Assembly (NCBI GenBank): GCA_013396755.1 | Contig: VWZF01006915.1 | Location: forward strand, 91,447-155,446 | Length of the DNA: 64,000 nucleotides | Source: Sclerurus mexicanus | Lineage: Eukaryota > Chordata > Aves > Passeriformes > Furnariidae | Reading direction: 5' to 3' | Shown here: positions 26,701-41,700 of the stretch, piece after piece | Numbering within the stretch: position 1 is the stretch's first letter | Layout of the letters: each line of letters opens with the position of its first letter | The notes under the pieces: generated by a model | Database searches by the model: none | Seen by the model: the letters and a program-made list of their open reading frames with translations, nothing else | Told to the model about the DNA's origin: nothing | Made by a program: the position numbers and the translations under genes

Positions 26701-29700
26701 CACCCTCCTCCATGCCCTGAGAGCCTCTGGCAGAGGCTCAGCCTTCAAGCAGAGCACAGGAGGTGCCTGTAGCCCCAGGTTTGTACTTTGCTACAAAGCT
26801 AGCATTTCTCAAGACAGAGGGGAGATCTCCTTCACCTGCCTGTGCCAGAGCCACAGCACGTGGCAGTGCCAATGAGCAGGCAGGAGGGAGGAATTCTTCG
26901 GTCCAGAGCAAAACCTGGTAGTAGAAACCTAACTCTAAACTTCTGAACTTTCCTTTTTGTTTTTAACGTTCAGGATGGCTTTCCAAACTTCAAAATTTTT
27001 TGGGCCCAACACATGACTCACCTTCACAAGACTAGAGGGGTGAGTGCTGGGACCTGGGTTACCAGCTGCTGGTCCAATGTTTACCACAGTCTGAGAGGAA
27101 AGACGGTGGGATGATACTTTCCGAGCTGAGATGAAAAGAAAGAGCTTCTTGTTTCCATGCATATATTTCTGCCCACTGTTTCCTCCTTCTTTGTCACCAG
27201 AAAACCCTCCCTTTTAACACACTATGTTGTGATTGATCCTAAAGTTTTCATAGTAGATCCTGCAAAAAAACTATTGAAAGTCCATGTGCAGGACTGCGAG
27301 TGGCCACCATCCCCAACATGCTTGTTGCTGACTCCCAGGAATTCAGATATACCTTCCCTACACAGAAATGGCCAAAGATAGATTAGTCCTTGGCTTCTTT
27401 CTCCTCAGGCTTCCAGATCAGGAGCTCTGGTATTTGCTATCATAGAGCTGCTTAGCGAAACCACCAACCAATCAACAGACTTCGACTTGATGATGTGAGA
27501 GAACTGAAAATCTTTCAGTCGTTTGTCTCAGTGGACCAGCTCCCTAAAGACAGAGGTGTCACTGGGTACATTTTCCTTTCAGGATATTGAGGCCCTGGCA
27601 CATGTTGCCCAGAGAAGCTGTGGCTGCCCCATCCCCGGAAGTGTCCGAGGCCAGGTTGGACGGGGTTTGGAGCAACGTGGGATAGTAGAAGGTGTCCCTG
27701 GGTGGAACAAGATTGCTTTTTAAGCTCCCTTCCGACACAAACCATCCTGTAATTCTATGATCTTGTGACTCTGGGGAGAAGACTTTGCATCTTGGCTAAG
27801 ACGGAAGAGAAAAGCGAGGGATCTTTGCCACTGGCAAGACCTGCCTGTTGTCTCCATGAGAACCTCCCCAAGCAGTTCACCTTTGGGCACATCCACTGGT
27901 TCCTCCTCCAGCTCTCTGGGAGAGAACTTCATAACATCAGAAACAACGTGGCTCCCCACCAGCACAGTGCGCCCAAACGCCCGCTTTTCCACGACGAAGA
28001 TGCTGAGGGGAGGGTGCAGGTACACCTGCTCCGGGAGCTCCTGCCGAAGAACCACAGATGGAGTTCCCAGGAGCGAAGCTGACAGACCCATGCTGGGCTG
28101 TCATCCTGTGGCAGAACCACCACCACCCAAAAGCAAGCCACAGCTGAGACAGCTCTTGTTGAGCAGTTTTACAAAGATTTTGGTCTGCAGCTGAACCTTG
28201 TGGCCACGGGAGAGAAAACCCTGGAGGCAACTCCCCTCCGGCTGCCTTGCCCCGTTCAGAGAGGCAGTGCATGGGTGGCCAGTGGTGCACCCTGGCATGG
28301 CAGGTCCCCCTTCCCACTCACCACATCCATGTGTTTGACCAGCTCCGTGAAGTTGGGGTTCTCTTTGTAGGTCACAATCACCTCCGACTCCACCTTCTTG
28401 CCAGCGCATTCAATGACCACTTGGGGCTCAACCACCTCTAACAAGTTCACACGCTTCAGGCCCCTCAGGCCCCAGAACAGGATCTGCAGCACAGCATGAA
28501 GCTGCTGGGGGCTCGCCAGGCCTGGCACAGCCACGTAGAGGGGCACAGCCTGCCCTGCACAGCTGCACTGCAGCTCTGCCTGTCAGAATACCGAAACAGC
28601 TCTTCCCTCACATCCAACACCTCCGTTTCTGGCACACCTGGGCTCTAGAGCATCTCCCCTGCCCGGGCCCTGTGCTCTGCCCAGCCCCAGCATCTCACCT
28701 CTATGCGGAACTCCTTCAGCACGGGGCGGATGCCTTCGGGGATGATGAACCGGCCGGCGCGGGGGTCTCCCAGGTAGCTGGGCTCCTTGGGCTGCACATC
28801 CTCGGGTACGCAGGGCTGAACAGGTGGAGCCAGGACACAGCAGGTGATGAAAGGCACTTCTAACGCATACCATGCCCCCTCTCCCTCCCCTCTTAATCTG
28901 TTACCACATGTTGTCCCTGCAGCTGAAAACTAGATGGGGCCTCCTGCTTGGAACCCTCTGGTGGGTCCAAGGCAACAAGCTCCTCACCCACACAGTTCTC
29001 CTCAGAGAGCTCCCTTCAAGTCCCTCACCTCCAAATAGCCGCTGTAATCCAGCTCGATCAGCTCAAACGTGGCAATGAGCTCTCCTGCTGCTTTGGTGCC
29101 TCTGCAGAAGTCAAAGAACTGCAGGGCCGGTGTGGTGTATGGCTCATCCATCAGCTTCACCTGCGGGACAGCCAAGGCCTGCCCCAGGAACTCCGGGGAG
29201 CCCTGCGGGAAAGAGTCAGAGCATTCCTGTATTACCTCAAAGACCACCACTGATTCCAGCCAGTCTGGGACAGCACAAAGCCACACTGTCACCCCAGCCA
29301 TCATCTGCTATTATTTTTCTCTGCTCCATACAGATCCAGGAGAAGATAGGGCATGCCTGCACCTGCCCCTCTTAACGCCCTGTCTATCTCTGTGCAGAAC
29401 TTGGCAAACAGCTTGGGACCATGAACCAGAGGGCATCAAGGCTAGATCCTGGATTGTGTGCACTCATCAGGTCCTGGTTCAGGGCATCTCTGAGCCAGAA
29501 AATCTCAACCTCAGACAGAGTCTCCAGGACTCACTACCAATCTGAGTCATGGAAGCCAAACAGAGTTGTGGCAGCACTAACACAGAGCTCCTCTGCCTTC
29601 CCTGGTGTGGAAAAACCAAGCAGCACAGCCATACTTACAAATCTATTTTGGCTGAAAAGGTTGATTATAACGATGGGAGTATCTGTTTTCAGCTCTTCTT

Positions 29701-32700
29701 TTTTCCCATCAATAATAAGCTGGTCAAACAGAAGTAGTTCATTCCACATGGGGCTCAGTGTCTCCTCCAGCATCTGCAGAGAGCAACAGGAGGCCTGAGT
29801 GTTCCACAGCCAGTGGAAACAAACCACATGCACATTGTAAGGTGACTGAGGAACCTTGTCCTGCTCCCGTCTCCCACACAACCAGAGACAGCTGGTGGCT
29901 GCAGGAGGGGAGGTGATAGAAGTGTGGAATAAGCACATGCCAGTCAGCTTTTCAGACCGTGCTCAATAATTGTCAAATGGTCCCTGAACATAACCACACT
30001 GCCCAGAGCACAGAGATACCTTGGTGCCTGGATGTACAAAATGCCCAGGAGGACTGCCACAGCACTGGTCTTCAACATATCAGTGAGAGCATGGTCATTT
30101 TTCTCTCCCCAGCTTCCCCAGATGACAGAGGTAAGAGTTTAAGCGCTCTCACCCTGGTGGTCTGGCAATAAGTTGAAAACACCACTCTTGCAAATGGATC
30201 TGAAAGGCCATTATCATCTGCAGGGAGGATCCCTCGAGCCTGATACAGATGGGCTCGTAGCTGGAAATAGCTGAAATCTGGTAAGAGAAAGAAAAGAGAG
30301 GTCCCCAGTCCAGTCCCGTGTGAGACCAATGACATACGTGAAGGAGAGGGCCAGCCAAGTAGGAGCAGGCACATTCTGTGAGGAAAGGGTACCCCTTCTA
30401 GGGATGCTCAGGCCAGTACATCTCAAAAGGTTTAGTCAAGGAAGACACGGTCAGTGGGCTCCGCAGACACCTCTGGGAAGGACGTGACGTGAAATGTGCC
30501 AAGATCTGCTGGAGGGAAGTACCCTCAGGCCTCAGCAGAGGGGCAAGACCTCATGCCCATTGCCAGTTTGGCAGCAGGTTCAGTACATATGAAGTACCCA
30601 TTCTGCCTGCTGCTCTAGCGGTGAGCGTGGAAATACATCCTCATGAGAGCAAACTGGAGTGCCTGTCCCATCACACTCAGAGATGGCACTGAAATGGGAG
30701 AAAAGGTCTTATAATCCTCAGACGTTATAATTCTCAGACCACAGTGCGGCCTCACAGGATGGGAGCAATGTACCACCACAAAGAGCAACCTGTGGACAGG
30801 ACTCCCCACCTCCGTGCTCTCCTGCTCATGGTTAAGGCGTGGAGAACTGGCATCTGCACTCACCATCCCTGCTGAGCTGGCTGGGAGGGCTGTATGCTGA
30901 GAGATGGGCTATCTCCTCTCCGGTCTCAGAAAGGCACTTGAAATCTTCAGGCAGTTCTGCCAAACAGTTTTTCGCATGTTTGGTTACCCCAAGCCACATG
31001 TAGATTTCCAGTTTGGCAAAAATCTCACTAGTGTGTAAGCCAGGGACCTGAAAGCACAGTAGGTTTAGCAGGTTTCACATCTCAGACCAATATGATCACC
31101 ATCAGCCAGGGGCCAACCAAAGAGCAGAGGAGACAAGAACACCGCAGAGGTGAGAGGCAGTGGTGGAACAAGAGTTGTGTTTCCTCATAAACTCCATGAT
31201 GTCAAGCAAAGAGGGAGAAACAGCATGAAGAAAGCAAGAACACACTCTTTTGGTATAAACCCTACCTTCATAAAAACAGTCTGAATCTTTGCACAGTCCT
31301 TGCCTTTCTCCTCTTCAACTACTGAGTAGAGGATATTTTGCGCAGGAATTCTGGCATATGCCACACGCCTGTTCTTGCTGAGCATCCAGACGAGTACATC
31401 AGGGAGAGTGCTCTGCGGCTGGAGGAAGGAAAGAGAGGAATGTCACAGCAGAGGAGCAGCACACGCCTTCTCCTCCCTCCACTGACATGGTGAAAGTTTC
31501 ATCTCTTCACAGGAGGAATTGCCATCTACACAGTTCTTTGGAAATGCAGAAGCAAAGGAAAGGCCTATCACTGGCCACGTGCTTCTGAAAGTCAGCCCTG
31601 CAATATGGCTCTGCAGGTGCTGTGGTTCATCCCCAGCTGGCAACTCAGCCCCATGCAGCTGCTTGTTCACTGCTCCCTGGTGAGATGGGAAAGAGGATTG
31701 GAAAAAAAGTGAAAAAACTTGTGGGTTGAGATAAAAACAGTCTGATAGGCAAAGCAAAAGCTGCAGGTAGAAGCAAAGCAAACCAAAGAATTCATTCCCC
31801 ACTTCCCAAGGGCAGGCAGGTCTCAGCCATCCCTAGGAGAGCCATGCCCCATCACAGTAATGGTTTCTTGGGAACACAAACACCATAACTCCCAGTGCAC
31901 ATCACTCTGCCCTCGCACAGATAAAGGTGTGAAAAAAATTTTATTTCACTAGGTGAAATACTTCTCCAAAGTGCAACAGCATCTGTCACCTTAATGCCAG
32001 CAAACATTCTGGTTTACACTACACCAACACACTAATTTTTTCAGTTAGAGACAGTGAAACTGGATGTGGATATTCTCTGCTGTGGATGACAGACCTTGTT
32101 CCAATGCAAGCTTGAATTTAGAGAAAGTGTCCAGGTTCAGTCTCTGGTGGGAGAGCAGGCAACACAGGCAAAGCAGTTTCCCAAGCAGACCATTTGCTGC
32201 AGGTATGGCCTTGGGCTGGTGGGGCAGAGAGACCCAGGAGCCCTGGATCTGGCCCAGCTCTGACTCCAACCCACCGTTGAGCTGTCTGGACCCTGCTCTG
32301 CCACCAACAACCCTGCAAACCTGCCCAGCCTCATCCCGCATTAGACTTGTTACAGGAAACATGGTAAATTCCCGCAGCTGGAACCTGGGATTTTACACAG
32401 TAAGGAAAGACAGCAGCCTCAGCCCCAGCTGGTGAGAGCCCCGGCTGCCAGCCCAGCGCCCTCTCCTTACCTGTACCCCCTTCCACCCAGCAAAGCTGTG
32501 CTTCAGGAGCATCTGTACCTCTTTAGCCATGAAGCGCAGCTTTGCCAGGACCCTCCTCGTCTCCTTAACCTTCTCCTTGATGTTTTCTCGAGTGAGCCGT
32601 CGCCTCACGTGGGCTGCCTGCTTTGCACTCAGGATCTGAGCAGAAAGCACAGCCATCACTGACCAGCCATGCCCCTCTGTCACCCCACGCTGGAGTGCTG

Positions 32701-35700
32701 AGCACACCCACCCTGCCGTGGCCTCCACCACCGCTCACTGCTCCCTGGCTGAGAACAAACCTCCAGGAACCAGTCACCAGCCATTTAGGGAAGGGTACCA
32801 AGAACTGGAGAGTCCAGTAAATCATCAGTTTTGCCATTGCCAGCAGGTAACAGAAGTCCATGAACTTTAAAATCATTTTGGGTAGAAAGATATCTAAGGA
32901 ATAAACAGAATATCAGAAGCTGGTAGTCTCCAGACAGTGCCTAGAGGAGGTGTTGCCCAAGGAGCGCCTTGCAGCCACAGAAGTATGGGAGTACAAAGAT
33001 ATGGAAAAACAGGAGCACAGGGCTGGGCTTTCTCCTCCAGTAGGACACATCTGTGACAGGGTACACATCTCATGGAAGACCTTGGGATGCACCAAAACTA
33101 ACAATAAAATCCAGAAGGAATTCAGGGTGCAGACCCAGTATGGACTGGCAAGGCCAGAAAACTCATCTCTTGGGCTGGTTCTCTCTGTTCCAGACTCTCT
33201 CAGGCTTAGCAGACCTCTGGTGACAAAGTGCAGGGAGGCAGACAGGGAGGCTGGGATCCACTCCTGTCTAAATTTTATTTCCTGCTGCTGTCATTGCATT
33301 TTGGTAATGTAGTCTGACAGGGACAGCCACACTCTGCTCCGCTCTCCTGAAGTGTTTTTAACTGTCCTCTCTTTCAGCCAGCTGGCCCTGTCTGCAGGAC
33401 AAGTGCCCAGGTGTTGCCCTTTCTGATGACATGCTGATGAATGGCTGTTGTAGGCCTGCTAGAGAGGTAGCCAGACAATGGGCTGAGTTTCCAGGGGTAG
33501 TGTGTCTCAGTGAGCATCCCCTCACCCCTGCCAAAGCTGCCTGCAGGAATATCATGCCCCAAAACGCCTCCAGCAACTTACTGGGCAGCAACATGCATGT
33601 GCTCAGGCATGTGTGCCCCATAGGAGATGACAAAACACATCAGGGCACAAAACTGCTCATCTGCACAAAACTGGAAGCAGCCATGACCAGTCCCTGCCTC
33701 TGTTGCCTGTGGCAGTTGTATTGCTTTGAGCTGGAGCTGGGAAGTCTTGTAGTAAAAGCCTAGGAGTCAGTCCCATGTTTCCTTCTTAGGATCAATTCAT
33801 GCTGGTCCTCCAGAAGCACACCCCAGGGCAGGGACCTTGTGGGCTCCCACCACCCACCACCAAGCTCCACTGCTTACAATGTTGCGCATCAGGTACTTCA
33901 TCCGACATCTGTCCAGGTTGTTTGGGTGTGCCATAGTTTTTTTCTCTGCGTTGAGTGAATATTGCCTGCAATGAGAAAAGCAGCACAGACTCTGCATCCC
34001 CCTGCACCCAGCAGGCTGAGCACAGCTCACAGCAGGGGCACAAGCTCCAAATCCCTAGTACCAATCCAGATGCATTAGAAGCCCCCCTTTCTGCAATGCC
34101 ATCTCTTCTGCAAGCTTGTTGATTCACAAGGTACCCTGGGGATCCTGAGCACCTGAGGCTCCCTTTCTCCTGTTGCACTGTGGACTGAAGTGCATATTGA
34201 CCCCCACAGGATAGTCACAGGGATTGAAACACTACTCTTTTGACTGCGTGATTGAAAGGAGTGAAGGTAATGTCCTTCACATTTAGGAAAGACACAGGAG
34301 TCCAGGAACATCCAGGCTGCAGTCTATGATGCCTGTGATTCCTAGAACAGGAACTGGGGTCTCCTCTCCAAGCTTGAAGAGATACAGGGTCCTTTTCCTA
34401 ATTTGTCTTCATTTCCTTCTGCTCATCCACGTCAAAAGGACAAGAGAGAACTCTGCACACAGCCTGGGCAGAACATATGGCCACCTAACCTGAAAAGAAG
34501 AAACCTCAGGAAATCAGGGACATGCCAACCTGCATCCAGCTATAAATTCCTCTAGCACCTCTCTGAGCTTCTCCTCTGCTTTAGCCTTTGGCCTTCTCAA
34601 GAGCTTCTCCACATCATCCAGCCCCTGCTCCTGTGGGGAAATCACAATGTTCAGGGAGCTTGCACCTTGCTGAGGGGTCAGAGCGAAAGCTTGCAAGATG
34701 CATTTGCCACAAATGGCTTGTTCCTTTCTGCAGAGCTGGGTTTCATGTGTGTTGAGGACTCTCCAGAACCTGGGGATAACCTTAACACTGGTTGTTACAC
34801 CACCTTGTATCTCAGTCCTTGAGCAGCCACTGATACACACTGTGGGCAAGCTCTGCTTTCATGTTTCTAAGCCCAAAAGGGAAAGATGAGTTTCATTCCC
34901 CCGATGACAGCCTGGGGCTGAGGGTCTGCTTGCAGAATCATCTTCCAGTGCTCACACAGCTCAGGACCAGCAGCAGAGTAACTTTTTGCCACAGACATCA
35001 CATCATGTCACTCACCCCTCCAGGAGCCACCACCAGGCTGTTGCACAGCAGGACCCCATGTTCAACCCCACCTGTTCACAGGTTAGGTGGGACTGAGCCC
35101 CGTGAGACACATGGACTTGCATGGGCAGTGAGGATGGCAAACACCTCACAGAGCAACTGCACGTGCAACAAGGAAAGCACACCAGGAAGCAGTGTGCCAG
35201 AGGAAAACACCATGAACATGATACCAGGCGCTCTGCCAGCTTGACAATCCTGTTCGAAATGCAGAGCCTCCATGCGTGATCCTCCCAGTAGCTCCACACG
35301 TACAAGCAGGGTTTCTCGTGAATCATGGGCAGGCAGCTGTATGACCTGAGGGCAGCAAGCAGAGGAGGTTATAGCTACTGCTTGCAGAAGGCACATGCCA
35401 TGTCACAACACAACGCTGTACACGCAGCACAGGGAGCAGAGAATGTGCTCTGCCCCCTCACAGGGAATTGACTCTTTTGGTCTCCACACCATGGGCATGG
35501 ATGCAAGCTTTTGGATCTGCCCTTTGCCACTGCAAACTGGCACACAGGGTTTCTAGTAGGGACAGCAGCACATGCTCAGATGATTTAGGCTGACAGGAGC
35601 ATGGGATGAAGCCAAGATTTCTTGCTGTTGTGGGGCTGAGTAGTAGCAGGCACAGGTCTCACAACACAAACACCAAGAAATTGCCAGGCCTGTGGGACAG

Positions 35701-38700
35701 AATAGGCAGCATTTCCAGAGCAAATATACCGTCAAAAGAGCTTGTGGAAAAGAGGAGACTGAGGGAAGACGTCATCACAGCCTACAACTTCCTAGGGAGG
35801 GGCAGGCATTGATCTCTGCTCTGTGGGACCAGGGACAGCACCCAGGGAATGGCTGTGTCAGGGCAGGGTCAGGTGGGATCTCAGAAGGTTCTTCCCCCAG
35901 AGGGTGGTCAGGCACTGAACAGGCTCCCCAGGGCAGTGGGCACAAAGTACGGAGGCTCACAGTGCTCAAGGTGCATTTGGATTCTCTCAGGCACATCGTG
36001 TGACTCTTGGGGATGGGCCTAAGCAGGGTCAGGACTTGATGATCCTTGTGGGCCCTTTCCAACTAAGAATATTCTGGAATTCTGTGTGTGTCTTGCCTGC
36101 CCAACATAGGACAGCATATGTCAGAGTACTCCTCTCCTCCCTCCCCACTGGAAACAAGTCCGTAGGATGCAGCTTGTTAAGCAGAAGAGGGACTGCTCTT
36201 ATTCACAAATTTCAGTTTCCCTGGACCCCGTCCTTTGGCACCTGCACACAACAAGCAGACACTGTAGGGCTTGTAGGGCTAAAGAGAAATGCCAGCCAGC
36301 TAAGCTATGGCAAGCTGCAGGGTTGCAAAGATGAGAAAGCCATGACACATTGCTGAGCAAATCTGTAATTACACGTGGAACAACCGACCTGGGAAGGTGG
36401 GACAAGCTCCAGGGAAGGTGGGAAAGACAAAGGAGACTTACCTGTCATACTCCATGGGCTCTGCTCTCTGGCTCTTTGTCACTGATTTGTTTCGTGCTGC
36501 TGAAGCTGGAGTCAGGACTTCAGCATTCAGCTCATCATCTGAACCGGTGTCCAGCAAAGGCTGCTTTTCTTCTTTCACTTCTCCCTTTTCCACGCTTTTC
36601 CAGCCTTTGGTCACAACCTCTTCAGATTTGCCATAATTTCCTTAAAGTTAAGCATTAAATGGTAAACAGATAAGTGGGATTGCTCTTAAAAAATTTTCTA
36701 GTTGGCAAAACCAGTGTGCAATCCTCCTGCCAAGAGATGCACACAGGCACGTACTGCTCTGGGAACTTGCAGTTCAGTGTGTCCAACAATTACAGCATCA
36801 TATGGACAACCAGGAGGTCTGAGAGGGAGATGGGCAAGGGAGTCCTAGTGTGTGCCTTCAAGGTCTGCCAACTCCACCAAGTGCCTGCTGACTGCCACCT
36901 ATACCCCTACAGTGCGGCCAGCAGCAGCTCCTCAGGTAGATGCTTCAGATCAATCATCTCCACCCACCCATCTTAGCAGGTTGGAGCTTTGACCAACTCT
37001 CCAATCATTGTATCCCCATCACCTGCTGTCACAGCCCCTCAGTGCCACATAGTCAACTCCAGCATCCCAACTTCCCCTGCTTTGTTTCTCTTTCTTGCTC
37101 CCAAACCTTTTTACTTCTTTGTACTCCAAGTTCCCAGAAGAGTTTCAACCACTTTCCCCAAACAGACAATTCATACAAATACTGCAAAACTCCAAACCCA
37201 TGGGAGAATATCCAGATTTTTCAGATAAGTAAAGCACTGTGCACACTCCCCAGGCTCACTCCCCATCCTTTCCAAGTTCCCAAGCTGTGCAGGGGCTGGC
37301 AGTGCTGACTTGGTCTGTCGGAGGGAGAGTTGCTCTGTTCCTATAGTTTCTGGACAGGGGGCCCTAGGGAATACCCACCTATAGATATTTCAAAGCTGAC
37401 AGGTTTATTGCTGAGAGAGGAGTCCATCATAGTGGCTTCAAAGAAGGCAGCAAAAAGGAGGAATTCTTCCTTTCTCCCCAGCACGTTCTGAGCAAGGAGA
37501 CACAAATCAGCCTGAGAGTCTTGTGTGGCAAAACACTGAGCACCAGGGCATGGCTGATGCTTGCCAGCCCTCCCACAGAACCTCAAGGGAATACTGCTGA
37601 GGTCACTGCTAGGCTGTCAGAAGCAGAATAAGATTTCTTGGAAATCCTGGGGGGTCGGTGCAGAGCCATGGCTTTGGCTGATGGTTGTGTGATGCCACTG
37701 AGCAGGTTTGCAGGCTAAGCCATGGCTATTGCACTAACGCAGCTGCATCTCCCCTTGCCACTCTTCCATGGCAAAAATGCATGCTACAGATTGACATGGG
37801 TCAGCCACACCAACACAGTAGGGCTCACCTCGGGCAGGGGATGAAGCTCTTCCACATCCACAATGACCTCCCCGGGCTGTTCAGCCTCCTGAGAGTGCCC
37901 AGACTCCTCCTCTCCCCGCAGCTGGCTCAGTTCTTTGGCTTTATCTTTTATTTGTTTACTTTTCTTCTTCAGCTTCAGTTTTTTCAGGGTACCTCTCATT
38001 CTGTCTCCAAGCTTCCTCTCTGCCACGCTGGGGCTGCTGAAGATTTCCACCGTGATGGCCATGAGGACACGCCCGCGGTAGAAGATGCCCTCGCCCCTGC
38101 CCTCATTGAGGTCCCTGTGGACGTCCCACAGAACCGAGTTCTGGGGGGAGCCATACAGGTTCACCCAGGCTGGGCCAAATGTGGGGTTAAAGCCTGCAAC
38201 AACAGGGACAGGGTCTCGTTATGTTGCTGCAGAGATACGTCCCCCCGCGAGGGCAGCCCAGGGCACCAGGATGTCAGCGTGCTTCAGCCACTGCTGCTCC
38301 CACCTCCAGGAGACCACCACGGCCAAGCAGGAGGTGCATGGCATGGGGCTGTCCAGGACGTCCTGCCCCAGGGCAGCCGTGCCAAGCCTCACCATTCCTG
38401 TCAGAATCCGAGATCTCCTGCAGGTCTATGTAGTGTGTAGCAATGGCCACGCCACCCACATTGGCGTCATCCAGCACCTGGACTTTTATCTTCCTGGATA
38501 GAGGTGGGAACATCTCGATGAAGCTGAGCTGCTCATTCCACTCAGGCTCAGTGGTGTTGGTCTCCACGGATGTTTCCCCCTGAGAAGGAGAAGATGTGAA
38601 AGCCACACAGCCACAGCCAGTGGGCAGAGCAAGGGATGCCTCAGAGCCCCTCTGGGAATGGCACATGCCCCTGGGCAACCTGCAGATGCTGCTGGGCAGG

Positions 38701-41700
38701 CTCTGGAGGCAGCAGTCCCTTCTTCTGCCTCCTATCCTGCAATTCCTCTCTGTGCCTCATCAAGAGGGCTGACTGAAGGCCCTGGCCATGCCCTGCACAG
38801 CCAAAGGAAAACACTGAAAATAAGCAGGTGTTATAGTTTCAATACTCGGGGGAATTCCTTCCTAACGACTTCAGAGATAACGCCTTTGTCTGTGGAGACT
38901 GGATAACAAAGGCAAACTGCATATTCATGTGGTGCTGGGGATCACTCGTCTAGTTTTTGTTCTGCTCTCTCCCCAGGTCGGGAGGGGAGAGGGTGGGGAG
39001 CGGCGAGGGGGGCGGCTCGTTCTTTTCCTGCGCAGGTCAGCGGAGGTGAAAAACCCACTGCAGTGACCGGCGCGGGGAGTGAGGCAGGGAACACACCGGT
39101 GTCCGGAATCTACTGGATAGCTGGGATTCTTCTGCCTTCTCATCCCTGACTGGACCGCTTTTTGGTCATCTGTGGAGGTTGCGGAGCTGTCTGGGAGAGG
39201 AGAGAGAGAGACTGGCTCCTGTTCCTCCATTTTCCAAGATAGACCATCTGTTGCTGTTACAGCCATCTCCATCACTGCCATCTCCATCACTGGTGAGCGA
39301 GGGAGAAACCGAGGCCAGCGGGCCGGGCACGACATCGCCTCCTGCTGTCCTTAGATACAATTGCAGTCCTTTTTGGGGATAGCTAAGGGACCCTTTAACT
39401 TTTTTTCTTGTCGTTTGGGAAGGTGGAAGATTTTATCATAAACTGTTGGGGTTTGGTTTTGGTTTTTTTTGTTTTTTTTTTTTTTTCCTGGAGATACGTA
39501 TAAGTGTATTGTGATTGAGAACTGTTATCCTTTTCCATATATATATTTTTCCTAATTAAAGTTTTGTTTCTTTTCTAAATTTAAAGAGAGAGGGATTATT
39601 TTTTTTTCCTGGTCAACATTGATATCTTAGTCCTCCTTTTGAACTAAGACAGCAGGCAGCACCAGCAGACCCAGAGGTGTCTCAGGATTACCTGGGAGCA
39701 CCCCCAGACCCACCAGGCTGCCCAGAGACTGATTCTCATATTAATGGATACGACAGGACCAGAAACCCCAGCCCTGGGTGCAAAAAAAGGGCCATTAGCT
39801 TAGTAAACTCTCCTGAGGATGTCAGGCTGAGTCCAGCTTGACACAGAGGAAGGACTTCTGTTCCAGGATTTATCTGACCTTCTCCCTGTGTTTAAGGATG
39901 TGAATCTTTTCCTGCACAGTCAGTAGCTCAGCCAGTGGCTGTGCCCTGGGCTGAGGCTGTCCCACAAGTATCTCTGCGGAGACAGAAGTCCCAGAAAAGC
40001 CTTCTCATCCAGACATTACACATCTGTGGCCAGACAGCTCAGGCCACTGCCAAAGACAGCAAAACCTTTGCTCTCCCAGCCTATGTCCAGTGGGACTGCT
40101 GTGCCCATGGAGGCTCCTGGCAGCATGAGCACAGTGCATGCTGCCACACAGCACAGGGAGGAGCACCCTGTCACAACGCAAACCCCCAGCAGACTCACCT
40201 GCTGCCCACAGAACGAGACCTGCACATATGGGTCAATAAAGATTCTTCTCTCCCCTATGATCTTGGAGAAACCACCCATGATGCCAGCACTCATGCTAGG
40301 CAGGCCCTCAGCACGATAGAGTTTGATGCAGACCCTGGCCCAAGGTCTCTCTGCAGGGACTCTCTTAGGCAGCAGCAGGTTCCTGAAAGACAAATTCATG
40401 TTCTGTCTCTCTTTTGGAGTCCACAGAACACAGTGCTGAGAAATGCCCTGACTGCCAGAAGTTTGTATCCTGCCTCACCACAGCTCTTTTTCACTGGGTC
40501 ATGCAAGACCCCACTGCACCTACCTCTCGATGTCCTCATCCCGGCTGCTGGAAGAAGTGGGAAGGAAGCCCACAACATCTCCACGTGCAGAGACTGAGAT
40601 GCTGCACTTCACAAAGCCTTTCACACCTGCCCGGGTGTCCGTGGGGTCACTGATAACTGCCCACTTCTGGAAAAACCTGTGATCTGAGAGGGAAGAGGAG
40701 GAGTTCCCCAGGGAGAGGCCAGGTTATCATTTTACATCCCAGCTCCATCAGCACAAAGAAGACTGTCCTGATCCTGCCTCTGAAGGTGCAGTAGTTGTCA
40801 CCTGCCTTCAGACACTGGGAGGAAAAGCAAGTGCTAGTCCTCATATGAACTAAGTGCTTTAAAGCCAGGGCTCTGAGCAGACCCAGCAGAGCATGAAGGA
40901 AACACCTGTTTCAGGAAGAGTCAGGGACAGGCATGTGGTGCAGCCCCTCATACCTGGCTGGCTGTACACTGTCTCAACATCCATCTTGAATGTTCCTATG
41001 CACGTTCCCAGGAACGGTATCTTCTTTGAGTGAAAAACCTGCAGACAGTACAAGTGCCCCTGAGCATCACGAGGTATTGGCAGCCAGGGGACACATCCAG
41101 ACATCTCTGAGGAGGACAGGGCTGCTAAGAGGTGCTCACCAAAGCACAACTGAGGCAGCAGTTTCAGGCTCCTCACTGATACTGACCCATTTGGATTAGC
41201 CCTGGGACTAACGTATTTCTGCCCAACCTTTCCCACAGAGCCCATCAGCCCATAATCCCAGTCAAACCTGGTCCAGGGCAGGTGCAACCAATTCAGTTTC
41301 TGCTAGTTCCAGGTAAGGCAAACCCCTACAATGGACTTGGGGAAGATGTGATTTCTCACAGAGAGTCCTTCGTCCACAACCTTCTGGCTCAGGGCAGAGC
41401 CATAACCCTACTGGGCTAGTGCCTCTTCCAAAACCCAAGCCTGGCTCACTGCTTGCTGGACTCACACCAGCAGAAGAGACATGCAGCCTTTCACAGGGCA
41501 GTGCTGGAGATTGTTTGGCAAAGGAGGTGCTGGCTGGGTTTACCTATCTTCAGAACATCCCTATGTCTTGGACAAGCTCTTGTGCTTTTTGTCAGGGCAT
41601 TTCTGAAAACTCCTCTGCCTGTCTGAGCTCCTCTCACACCAGTCATTTGCCTTCACAACCTGCAGGATGAGGCTCCAGGCTAAAGGGAAGCAGGGAATTC

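Noticed and set aside
37685..38440. 251-codon plus-strand frame
   Set aside because: It is the antisense shadow of FER1L4 exons 14 and 15, which carry clear ferlin sequence on the other strand.
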